NCBI GenBank assembly: GCA_034431815.1
Contig: DAOUCS010000120.1
Span: forward strand, 1 to 21,898
Reading direction: 5' to 3'
DNA length: 21,898 bases
Source of the DNA: HRBIN29 sp034431815
GTDB taxonomy: Bacteria > Chloroflexota > Dehalococcoidia > Tepidiformales > Tepidiformaceae
Of this stretch, positions 7,191 through 14,127 are shown piece after piece. The position numbers and the translations under genes were made by a program. The number at the start of each line of letters is the position of its first letter. Position 1 is the stretch's first letter. The notes below the pieces were generated by a model. That model saw only the letters and a program-made list of their open reading frames with translations. It was not told where the DNA came from and searched no databases.

Positions 7191-8582
7191 ATGGGCACCG
7201 TGGCGCAGCGCACCTGGGGAGGCCGGTTCGAAGGCGAGATGGACCCGCTGGTCCAGGAGTATACGGCCGGCGACGACGCCGACCTCTACGAATTCGACAT
7301 CGCCGGCTCAGTCGCCCATGCCCGCATGCTCGGAAAGCAGGGAATCATTCCTCCCGAGGAAGCGGAGCAGATCGTCGCCGGGCTCCAGGCCGTGCTCGAG
7401 GACTTCCGAGCGGGCCGCGTGGCGTGGCGTCCCGAGCTCGAAGACATCCACACGCACGTCGAAGCCCTGCTCCGGCAGAAGATCGGCCCGGTGGCCGGCA
7501 AGCTGCACACGGCGCGCTCTCGCAACGACCAGGTAGCGCTGCTCAATCGCCTCCTCCTTCGCGACCGCACCGACGCGATCGTCCGGGCTATCGAGCGGCT
7601 CATCCTCGTCCTCGCGGACTTGGCCGAACGCCATGCCGCGGACCCCATGCCGGGCTACACCCACCTGCAGCGCGCTCAGCCGGTGACTCTGGGCCATCAC
7701 CTCGCTGCCTACGCCGAGATGCTCCTTCGGGACCGCGCCAGGTTCCTCGACGCCCGCCGCCGGGTCGATGTCATGCCGCTCGGCTCGGGGGCGCTCGCCG
7801 GAAGCCCCTACCCGCTCGACCGCGAGTTCGTCGCCCGGGAGCTCGGCTTCTCCGCGGTGAGCCGCAACAGCCTCGATGCTGTGGGGGACCGGGACGTTTT
7901 CCTCGAATTCCTGGCGGCATGCGCCATCGCCCAGCTCCACCTGTCGCGGCTCGCCGAGGAGATTGTGCTCTGGTCCACGGCCGAGTTCGGATTCGTGCGC
8001 CTGCCGGACGCCTTCTCCACCGGCTCGAGCATGATGCCCCAGAAGCGGAACCCGGACGTCGCCGAGCTTGCCCGAGCCCGCAGCGGGCGGATCGTGGGCG
8101 AGCTGGTAAACCTTCTCATGGTCGTGAAGGCTCTGCCGCTCGCCTACAACCGGGATTTCCAAGAGGACAAGCGCGCCGCCAAGGCCGCCGCTGCGACGCT
8201 GCTCGCCACGCTCGAGATCTTCGCGGCGATGCTTCCGGAGCTGCGTTTCGACCGCGACCGGATGCGCCAGGCTGCGGGCTCCTGTTTCGCCCTAGCGACC
8301 GACGTCGCCGATTACCTCGTCCGCAAGGGGATGCCCTTCCGGCAAGCCCATGAAATCGTAGGGCGCCTCGTCCGCGAGGCGGAGCGGCGCGGCTGCGACC
8401 TCGCCGAACTGCCGCTCGAGGTGTACCGCGCCGAGAGCGAACTCTTCGAGGCCGACGTGCTCAGCATCTCCGTGGACTCTGCTCTTGCGGCGCGGGACCT
8501 CCCGGGGGGAACGGCCCCGCGCCGCGTCCGCGCGGCGATCGCAGCGATTCGGGCCGAGATCGCTCCGCCGTCACTCAGCTAG
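7191..8582 (+). CDS. argH: Argininosuccinate lyase
   Basis: 463 residues, the normal length for the family. It cleaves argininosuccinate to arginine and fumarate, the last step of arginine synthesis; a cytosolic homotetramer. Motifs: WGGRFEGEMDP near the N-terminus, HTARSRNDQV (106-115), PGYTHLQRAQP (154-164, with the catalytic-region His158), and the superfamily signature GSSMMPQKRNPD (278-289) holding the mobile-loop serine. The start is the ATG at 7191; an in-frame GTG nine bases later would also keep the whole domain. No SD or clear -10 is visible in the short space shared with glgP. Its 3' end overlaps the convergent mdh gene by 12 nt. No other arginine-synthesis gene is in the window. 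Confidence 0.96.
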   Translation: MGTVAQRTWGGRFEGEMDPLVQEYTAGDDADLYEFDIAGSVAHARMLGKQGIIPPEEAEQIVAGLQAVLEDFRAGRVAWRPELEDIHTHVEALLRQKIGPVAGKLHTARSRNDQVALLNRLLLRDRTDAIVRAIERLILVLADLAERHAADPMPGYTHLQRAQPVTLGHHLAAYAEMLLRDRARFLDARRRVDVMPLGSGALAGSPYPLDREFVARELGFSAVSRNSLDAVGDRDVFLEFLAACAIAQLHLSRLAEEIVLWSTAEFGFVRLPDAFSTGSSMMPQKRNPDVAELARARSGRIVGELVNLLMVVKALPLAYNRDFQEDKRAAKAAAATLLATLEIFAAMLPELRFDRDRMRQAAGSCFALATDVADYLVRKGMPFRQAHEIVGRLVREAERRGCDLAELPLEVYRAESELFEADVLSISVDSALAARDLPGGTAPRRVRAAIAAIRAEIAPPSLS

Positions 8583-9512
8583 AAGCTTCAGCAGCTCCTT
8601 CGTTGCGTTCGCCGCTGCGATGACCTTCTGCCGTTCCTCGTCGGTCAGCGGCAGTTCGAACGTTCGCTGGACGCCGCCCTCGCCGAGCTGGCAGATGGTG
8701 CCCGAAAAGACGTCGTGGATGCCGTACTCGCCCTGGTGGTACACCGAGCAGGGCATCAGCCGCCGCTGATCGAGCAGAATGGCCTCGACCATGGCGATGG
8801 TGGCTGCAGACGGGGCGAAGTACGCGCTCCCGGTCTTGTAGAGCTCGCCGATTTCGGCGCCCCCGCGCATCGTCCGTGCCACGAGCGCGTCGATCTGCTC
8901 CTTCGGCAGGAGGTCCGTCAGCGGGATCCCGCCGACCCGCGTCTGCGACACCACGGGCACCATCGTCGTATCGGTATGGCCGCCGATGACGTAGCCGTGG
9001 ACATCGAGCGGCGACACGCCCAGCGCCTGGGCCACGAAGTAGCGGTACCGGGCGCTGTCGAGCATCCCCCCTTGGCCGATGACCCGTTCGCGGGGGAACC
9101 CAGAGGCCTTCATCGCCACGTGACACATGGCGTCCATCGGGTTCGAGAAGACGATGATGACGGCGTTCGGCGAATACTTCGCTGCCGCCTCGGCTTTCGC
9201 CCGCACGATGGCAGCGTTGTTGTTGAGCAGCTCCTCGCGGCTTTGGCCCGGCTTCCGGGGTGCGCCGGCGGTGATGACCACAACGTCGGAATCGGCCGTC
9301 TCCTCCCAGCCGTCGGTGGCAGTGATGCGCGCTGAGAACCCCTCCCAGGCGGCTGCTTGTCCCTCGTCGAGGGCTTTCCCGTGGTGCATCGTTCCGGCGT
9401 ACTGCGGGTCGTCCTGGAGCACGACGTCGCAGATGTCCCGCTCGATGAGGCGCTGGGCCATGGCGCCGCCCGTCATCCCGGCGCCGACGATGGTCACCTT
9501 CTTTCGTGGCAT
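8571..9512 (-). CDS. mdh: Malate dehydrogenase (LDH-like class)
   Basis: 313 residues. It interconverts malate and oxaloacetate with NAD(H) in the TCA cycle. The dinucleotide loop is VGAGMTGG (G10, G12, G15), with acidic DD at 34-35 after the second strand, favouring NAD over NADP. The motif GAPRKPGQSR gives R86 and R92; an Arg at the first position selects malate, where lactate dehydrogenase has Gln. N124, D152/R155 (MLDSARYR) and the catalytic H179 in GGHTDTTMVP are all present. The ATG at 9512 is fixed by an AGAGAGG Shine-Dalgarno 7 nt upstream; longer in-frame extensions lack family similarity. Its 3' end overlaps the convergent argH by 12 nt. A TACCCT extended -10 lies about 40 nt upstream, so the gene probably has its own promoter. 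Confidence 0.95.
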   Translation of the reverse strand: MPRKKVTIVGAGMTGGAMAQRLIERDICDVVLQDDPQYAGTMHHGKALDEGQAAAWEGFSARITATDGWEETADSDVVVITAGAPRKPGQSREELLNNNAAIVRAKAEAAAKYSPNAVIIVFSNPMDAMCHVAMKASGFPRERVIGQGGMLDSARYRYFVAQALGVSPLDVHGYVIGGHTDTTMVPVVSQTRVGGIPLTDLLPKEQIDALVARTMRGGAEIGELYKTGSAYFAPSAATIAMVEAILLDQRRLMPCSVYHQGEYGIHDVFSGTICQLGEGGVQRTFELPLTDEERQKVIAAANATKELLKLLAE

Positions 9513-9519
9513 CGACGTT

Positions 9520-9526
9520 CCTCTCT
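9520..9526 (-). promoter_or_regulatory. Shine-Dalgarno site that fixes the mdh start
   Basis: AGAGAGG on the minus strand ends 7 nt before the ATG at 9512. The open frame continues upstream for about 80 codons, so this site decides the start. Confidence 0.65.
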
Positions 9527-9552
9527 GGCGGATGGTGGTGTTCGTCGGGGCG

Positions 9553-9558
9553 AGGGTA
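9553..9558 (-). promoter_or_regulatory. Putative extended -10 (TGC-TACCCT) of mdh
   Basis: TACCCT preceded by TGC on the minus strand lies in the 104-nt gap between the unknown 163-aa gene and mdh. It would give a leader of roughly 33 nt that includes the ribosome-binding site. The rest of this gap shows no other structure that I can support. Confidence 0.4.
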
Positions 9559-9616
9559 GCATGCGTCGGCCCTACAAACCCTCGGGCAGATGGACCCCGA
9601 AGGCCGCGAGGAATGC

Positions 9617-10108
9617 TTACGAAGCCTCGCCGGCAAGCTGGCGGCGCAGCTCCGCCGCCGCGGCCGCATACATGGTTCCCCCGTCTTCGCCGATGCCCAG
9701 CGCAGCCGCGAGGCCGTCGGGGCCGCGGGGCGCCCGGCCCTCCGTCCACCAGGCCGGGTCGGAGGCGCGGACGCGCTCGACCAGACGTTCATGCACCGCC
9801 TTCAGCCAGCGGAGAACGGCGTCGAGGGGGAGCTCGATGGTGGCGTACGGCGCCATCGCCCGCAGCCCGTCGTCGCGGATGCCGAAGAGAACCGGCCTCC
9901 GCCCCTGCTCCAGGTCTTCGAAGGCGGCGATGGCCAGCCGGCCCCGGGCCGCCAGGTATGCCGCTGCGGTCTTGGCAGCCTGTCCGCGGCGCGCGTCCCG
10001 CACGCTCACCGCGACGGCGGCCTGCAGCACGCCCCACAGCTCGGCGAAGTCCCGCTCGAGGCGGGCCGCTGCTTGGTCGCGCACCTCCGCTGCGGGGGCA
10101 GACTCCAT
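9617..10108 (-). CDS. Hypothetical helical protein, unknown function
   Basis: 163 residues from the ATG at 10108; a GTG at 10126 in the same frame would add six residues and leave only 3 nt after the upstream symporter stop. I recognise no family. The sequence is Ala/Arg/Glu-rich and mostly helical in appearance, without a signal peptide or membrane segment. It has several Trp residues (LWGVL, VLRWLKAVHERLVERV, DPAWW) and a short central segment PVLFGIRDDGLRAMAPYATIEL that could be a pair of strands. Its position right behind the symporter gene suggests co-transcription and perhaps related regulation, but the sequence shows no DNA-binding motif. Coding status rests on a coherent frame that fits between neighbours with minimal gaps. 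Confidence 0.65.
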   Translation of the reverse strand: MESAPAAEVRDQAAARLERDFAELWGVLQAAVAVSVRDARRGQAAKTAAAYLAARGRLAIAAFEDLEQGRRPVLFGIRDDGLRAMAPYATIELPLDAVLRWLKAVHERLVERVRASDPAWWTEGRAPRGPDGLAAALGIGEDGGTMYAAAAAELRRQLAGEAS

Positions 10109-10129
10109 GGCTTCATCTTCGCACACGGC

Positions 10130-11527
10130 TCAGGAACGGGCTCCCGTCCGCTCCTCCAGCTCAGGTGCGAGGCTGTAGCGGCGGAAGCTGATGAAGGCGA
10201 GGGCGACCAGGGCGCCTGCCACAGGGCCGGTCAGCCGCACCCCCGCCGGGTTGTCGGGAGAGTCGCCCGCCAAGAGCGCCACAGCCAGCAGGAACGGCGA
10301 GAACGCTGTGGCCATCTTCTCCACCATGTTCTGGGACCCGTAGAACATCGCCTCCCGGCGCGTGCCGGTGCGACGGGCATCGTGATCGACGATGTCCGCC
10401 GTGAGGATGTTGGGGAACATGAAAACCCCCGCGGTAGCCATCCCCGCTCCGAAGACGACGAGGACGGCCTGCACGAGCAGCGGCAGCCCCGGCAGGAAGC
10501 CGGCGAAGGCGAGGAGTGGGAAGACGGCCGCGGAGGCGAGCATCGCCGCCCGGTACGCCCAGGCCTTCCCTCTCCGCTGGGCCGCTCTCCGGTAGAACGG
10601 GATCGCTGTCACGATGCCGGCGATGACAGTGGCCGTCAGCAGGAAGGTGAACGTCCCCGTATGCTCTGCTCCAGTCCGCCCGAACAGCCGCTCGTCGTGC
10701 AGGACGGCATCCACGAAAAAGGGCAGCGCGCCCGTCAGCATCTGGAGTCCGGTCTGGAAGAGCACGAAGCTCGGCAGGTAGGCGAGGAACTGCGGGTTCG
10801 AGAACGTCTCCCGCAGCGCACGTCGGAGCCCTGGTGCGGCGGGCTGGGCGTCCTCCTTCGCGTACCGCCAGATCGCGGCCACGGTGATACCCCTCACGAG
10901 GAGCGCTAGCCCGCCGACGGTGGCGGCCATCGCTCCGAATCCGGCGAAGTCGACGACCAGCGAACTGATGGAGAGACCCAGGACCGCTCCTGTAACGCCG
11001 AAGAGGAGCTGCCAGGTTGCGATCGAGAGCCGATCCTCGTGCCGCTTCGCGATCGTGGGCAGCAAGGCCTCGAGCGGGGCGCCCGCGAGATTGCTGAACA
11101 GGTAGAAGAACATCGCCGCGATGAAGAGGCAGGCCGCGTTCCCCAGCGACCTTCCCTCGAACGGCGGAAGGAAGAGAAGCACGAACCCCGCCGCCCAGAG
11201 CGGCGTCGCTGCAACGACGAACGGGAGGCGCCGACCCCAGCGGCTCGAGGTCCGGTCCGTCCAGTTCCCCACGAGAGGGTCGTCGAATGCTTCGAGGACC
11301 CGGGCGGCGGTCAGGAGGCCGCCAAGGAAGACCCGCGAATCGACGCCCCAGACCTCGGGGACTTTGGGGGCGGCCGCTGCGTCGGCCGGCGGCGCATAGA
11401 AGTACAGCAGCCACAGTCCCCACGCCTGGCTCACCGCGTTGCCGGCGATGGACCCGAAGGCATACCCCACCCTCACTCGTGCCGGCAGGCGGGGCGTCAT
11501 GACAGCGGCTCGCGTTCCGGCAGCCAT
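10130..11527 (-). CDS. GPH-type (MelB-like) sugar:cation symporter of the major facilitator superfamily
   Basis: 465 residues with about twelve hydrophobic segments, an inner-membrane transporter. The loop between helices 2 and 3 reads DPLVGNWTDRTSSRWGRR, the hallmark of the glycoside-pentoside-hexuronide:cation symporter family, in which the Asp residues take part in cation coupling. The second half repeats the pattern with DIVDHDARRTGTRREAMFYGSQN, again typical. Substrates in this family are sugars, sugar acids or sulfonated sugars; the one here cannot be predicted. A second in-frame ATG lies at 11500, just before the conserved LPARVRVGYAFGS, and could be the true start. A GATAAT box lies 10 nt before 11527. 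It is divergent from lepA and is followed after about 21 nt by the unknown 163-aa gene. Confidence 0.88.
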   Translation of the reverse strand: MAAGTRAAVMTPRLPARVRVGYAFGSIAGNAVSQAWGLWLLYFYAPPADAAAAPKVPEVWGVDSRVFLGGLLTAARVLEAFDDPLVGNWTDRTSSRWGRRLPFVVAATPLWAAGFVLLFLPPFEGRSLGNAACLFIAAMFFYLFSNLAGAPLEALLPTIAKRHEDRLSIATWQLLFGVTGAVLGLSISSLVVDFAGFGAMAATVGGLALLVRGITVAAIWRYAKEDAQPAAPGLRRALRETFSNPQFLAYLPSFVLFQTGLQMLTGALPFFVDAVLHDERLFGRTGAEHTGTFTFLLTATVIAGIVTAIPFYRRAAQRRGKAWAYRAAMLASAAVFPLLAFAGFLPGLPLLVQAVLVVFGAGMATAGVFMFPNILTADIVDHDARRTGTRREAMFYGSQNMVEKMATAFSPFLLAVALLAGDSPDNPAGVRLTGPVAGALVALAFISFRRYSLAPELEERTGARS

Positions 11528-11534
11528 CTCCGCG

Positions 11535-11545
11535 GCGATTATCGC
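11535..11545. promoter_or_regulatory. Palindrome over the putative -10 (GATAAT) of the symporter gene
   Basis: GCGAT-T-ATCGC is a perfect 11-bp palindrome. On the minus strand it contains GATAAT (11543-11538), ending 10 nt before the ATG at 11527. A repressor bound here would block the -10. The promoter role is moderately likely; the operator role is speculative. Confidence 0.4.
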
Positions 11546-11604
11546 AGCCGTCGGTGAACGGGTTCCCCGCCTGGTGCGGTCCGAGCGTATTGCCCTGTGC
11601 GTGC

Positions 11605-11610
11605 GATACT
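11605..11610 (+). promoter_or_regulatory. Putative -10 box (GATACT) of lepA
   Basis: GATACT ends 6 nt before the GTG start at 11617, predicting a leaderless lepA mRNA. GGAG is present but only 1 nt from the GTG, too close to act as an SD. No recognisable -35 is seen. Confidence 0.4.
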
Positions 11611-11616
11611 CGGAGC

Positions 11617-13440
11617 GTGGAGCAGTCCCGGATCCGGAACTTCTGCATCATCGCCCACATCGACCACGGCAAGTCGACCCTTGCTGATCGCCTCCTCGAG
11701 CGGACGGGAACCATCAGTCCGCGGGAGATGCAGGAGCAGGTCCTCGATTCGATGGACCTGGAGCGCGAGAAGGGCATCACGATCAAGGCGGCCGCGGCGC
11801 GGATGCGATACGTGGCGCCCGACGGTACCGAATACGAATACAACCTCATCGACACCCCCGGCCACGTCGACTTCACCTACGAAGTCTCGCGCTCGCTGGC
11901 TGCCTGCGAGGGTGCGCTGGTCGTTGTCGATGCCTCCCAGGGGATCGAGGCCCAGACCCTCGCCAACCTCTACATGGCGATGGAACAGGACCTCGCTCTC
12001 ATTCCGGTGATCAACAAAATCGACCTTCCCCACGCCGAGCCCGAGCGCGTCGCTCACGAACTGGAGCGGGTGGTGGGGTTCGCCCGCGAGGAGATGATCT
12101 TCGCCAGCGCGAAGGAGGGCATCGGGATCGATGAGATCCTCGAGGCGATCCGTCTCCGCATCCCTCCGCCGAAAGGCAACCCCGCCGGCCCGCTGAAGGC
12201 GCTCATCTTCGATTCGAAGTGGGATTCGTACAAGGGCGTGGTGGCCCACGTCCGAGTCTTCGATGGGCGCATGTCCGGCCGCGACCACCTGTTGTTGATG
12301 CAGACCGGCGTCGCCTTTGAGCCCCTTGAGTTCGGCATCTTCAGCCCCCGGATGACGCCTCTGTCGGCCCTCGAATGCGGCGAAGTGGGCTACGTCGCGA
12401 CTGGCCTGAAGGATGTCGCCGATTGCCGCGTGGGCGACACCATCACCCTGGCCGCCAACCCGGCGCCGGAGCCGCTGCCGGGGTACCGGCGCGCGAAGCC
12501 GATGGTCTTCGCCGGAATTTACCCGACGAATCCGGACGAGTACCACGAGCTGCGCGAGGCGTTGGCGAAGCTCGCCCTCAACGATGCGGCCCTCGTCTAC
12601 GAGCCCGAATCGAGCGCCGCCCTGGGGCACGGCTTCCGCTGCGGGTTTCTCGGCCTCCTCCACATGGAGATCGTCGCCGAGCGGCTTGAGCGCGAGTTCG
12701 GCCTCGAGCTGCTGATTACCGCGCCGAGCGTCGAGTACCGAGTCCTCCTCACGAACGGCCAGGAAATCGTGGTCGACCGGCCGGCGGACCTTCCCGACCC
12801 CTCCCGCATCGCCGACATCCGGGAGCCGTGGGCGAAGGTCGATATCATCACGCCGAGTCGGTTCGTGGGCGCCGTCATGGAGCTCGTCACGAAACGCCGG
12901 GGCGAGTTTCTGCGCATGGAGTACCTCGAGCCGGAGAACGACCTCACCCCCGGCGAGGCGCGAGTGCTCCTCGAATACGCGGTCCCGATGGCCGAAATCC
13001 TCGTCGACTTCTACGACGAGCTGAAGGGGTCCACGCAAGGGTACGCGAGTCTCGATTACCAGATCACCGAGTACCGCTCGGCCGACCTGGTCAAGGTCGA
13101 CATCCTCGTCAACGGCGTCCCGGTCGACGCATTATCGCTCATCACGCACCGCTCGAAGGCACAGGCTGAAGGCCGCAAGCTGGTAACGAAGCTCAAGGAG
13201 CTGATTCCTCGCCAGCTCTTCGATGTGCCGATCCAGGCGGCCATCGGGGGGCGTATTATTGCCCGCGAAACCATCCGCGCCATGCGCAAGAACGTTCTGG
13301 CGAAGTGTTACGGCGGCGATGTTACCCGGAAGCGGAAGCTCCTCGAACGCCAGGCCGAGGGGAAGAAGCGCATGAAGCGCGTCGGCCACGTCGAGATTCC
13401 GCAAGAGGCGTTTATGGCCGTTCTCAGGCTTCGCGAGTAA
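11617..13440 (+). CDS. lepA: Elongation factor 4 (ribosomal back-translocase GTPase)
   Basis: 607 residues, full length for the family. EF4 is a ribosome-associated GTPase that acts on stalled or mis-translocated ribosomes and in ribosome biogenesis. G1 is AHIDHGKST (13-21), the switch II motif DTPGH is at 79-83 and G4 NKID at 133-136. Later EF-G-like domains contain VFAGIYPTNPDEY and LGHGFRCGFLGLLHMEI, and the LepA-specific C-terminal domain ends KRKLLERQAEGKKRMKRVG...IPQEAFMAVL. The start chosen is the GTG at 11617 giving (M)EQSRIRNFCIIAHIDHG, which matches the usual N-terminus; the in-frame ATG at 11554 adds unrelated residues. It is divergent from the symporter gene. A small AsnC-domain gene follows after 27 nt. 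Confidence 0.97.
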   Translation: MEQSRIRNFCIIAHIDHGKSTLADRLLERTGTISPREMQEQVLDSMDLEREKGITIKAAAARMRYVAPDGTEYEYNLIDTPGHVDFTYEVSRSLAACEGALVVVDASQGIEAQTLANLYMAMEQDLALIPVINKIDLPHAEPERVAHELERVVGFAREEMIFASAKEGIGIDEILEAIRLRIPPPKGNPAGPLKALIFDSKWDSYKGVVAHVRVFDGRMSGRDHLLLMQTGVAFEPLEFGIFSPRMTPLSALECGEVGYVATGLKDVADCRVGDTITLAANPAPEPLPGYRRAKPMVFAGIYPTNPDEYHELREALAKLALNDAALVYEPESSAALGHGFRCGFLGLLHMEIVAERLEREFGLELLITAPSVEYRVLLTNGQEIVVDRPADLPDPSRIADIREPWAKVDIITPSRFVGAVMELVTKRRGEFLRMEYLEPENDLTPGEARVLLEYAVPMAEILVDFYDELKGSTQGYASLDYQITEYRSADLVKVDILVNGVPVDALSLITHRSKAQAEGRKLVTKLKELIPRQLFDVPIQAAIGGRIIARETIRAMRKNVLAKCYGGDVTRKRKLLERQAEGKKRMKRVGHVEIPQEAFMAVLRLRE

Positions 13441-13450
13441 CGCGACCAGG

Positions 13451-13459
13451 GAAGGAGGT
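13451..13459 (+). promoter_or_regulatory. Near-perfect Shine-Dalgarno site before the AsnC-domain gene
   Basis: GAAGGAGGT lies 8 nt before the ATG at 13468 and matches the 16S anti-SD almost completely. It implies strong independent initiation behind lepA. Confidence 0.75.
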
Positions 13460-13467
13460 CCCGCTCG

Positions 13468-13713
13468 ATGGCCGTCAAGGCGTTTGTCCTCATCGTCGTC
13501 GATCCCGCGAAGACCCTCGACGTCTTCCACGCGCTCCGCGGCGCCGAGGGTATCGCGGAGGTGTACCAGGTGATGGGACCGTACGACATCATCGCCGTCG
13601 TTGAGGTGCCGAACCTCACCGACGTGCCGGCGGTCATCAGCAAGCGCATCCGCACCATCGAAGGGGTCGAAAGCACGACCACCTGTGTCACCTTCCCCGA
13701 AACGAACGGCTAG
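13468..13713 (+). CDS. Stand-alone AsnC/Lrp-type ligand-binding (RAM) domain protein
   Basis: 81 residues. The sequence AFVLIVVDPAKTLDVFHALRG, then EVYQVMGPYDIIAVVEV, TDVPAVISKRIRTIEGVESTTT and VTF matches the beta-alpha-beta-beta-alpha-beta effector domain of Lrp/AsnC regulators, with the typical G-x-YD-x-x-x-V segment that lines the ligand site. There is no N-terminal helix-turn-helix, so it cannot bind DNA by itself. Stand-alone RAM proteins form dimers or octamers and bind amino acids, and are thought to modulate full-length Lrp-family regulators or sense amino acids. It follows lepA by 27 nt with a near-ideal ribosome-binding site, probably in the same transcript. The fold is clear; the ligand and partner are unknown, and no full-length Lrp is in this window. 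Confidence 0.9.
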   Translation: MAVKAFVLIVVDPAKTLDVFHALRGAEGIAEVYQVMGPYDIIAVVEVPNLTDVPAVISKRIRTIEGVESTTTCVTFPETNG

Positions 13714-13752
13714 GCTATCGACAACGGGAGCTTCCCCGCGCAAGATACGCCC

Positions 13753-14121
13753 ATGACCGACCTCAGCACTGCTCCGGGCCACGAAGCGCTCGTGTGGTCC
13801 GGAGGTTCGATTATCGTCGTCTCCCTGCGGGGGAACGCGCCGGCCGAGGGCCTCGCGGCCGCCCGCGAACGCATCGATGCCCTCCGCGCCGAATCTCCCC
13901 GCACTGGCATCCTCTTCATCCTCGATGGCCTCGTCGAGCCGGCGGCGGTGGCCGGGCTGCTCGACCCCGCGCGCTGGGAGGATGCGGGCCTGCGCATCGC
14001 CTACGCCGTCTCGACCGAGGAACAGCTCGCCTACCTGGAGGAGCGGATCGTCGGCCGGCCCTATGCGGCCGTGTTCGGCGACGGTGCCCTCGCGTACGGC
14101 TTCGCGGCCACAGCCGGTTGA
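13753..14121 (+). CDS. Hypothetical alpha/beta protein, possibly STAS-like
   Basis: 122 residues, not assigned to a family with confidence. The order of predicted elements is strand (SIIVVSLRG), helix (AAARERIDALR), strand (GILFILDGL), helix (AAVAGLLD), strand (LRIAYAVST), helix (EEQLAYLEERIV), strand (YAAVFGD). This alternation, with an acidic residue after a buried strand, recalls SpoIIAA/STAS-type domains that bind nucleotides or partner proteins, but the resemblance is by pattern only. There are no Cys, no signal peptide and no membrane segment. It lies 39 nt behind the AsnC-domain gene and 6 nt from the convergent stop of the 451-aa unknown gene. A GGGAG is too far from the ATG to act as an SD. 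Confidence 0.7.
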   Translation: MTDLSTAPGHEALVWSGGSIIVVSLRGNAPAEGLAAARERIDALRAESPRTGILFILDGLVEPAAVAGLLDPARWEDAGLRIAYAVSTEEQLAYLEERIVGRPYAAVFGDGALAYGFAATAG

Positions 14122-14127
14122 TTCGCC

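Noticed and set aside
9127..11876. Long open frames opposite or overlapping mdh, the symporter and lepA's promoter (9127-10191, 9590-10909, 10161-11876)
   Set aside because: They are composition shadows; the real genes carry intact active-site motifs or transmembrane patterns.
11539..13038. 499-codon minus-strand open frame inside lepA
   Set aside because: It is the exact antisense of conserved lepA codons, without motifs or a ribosome-binding site.
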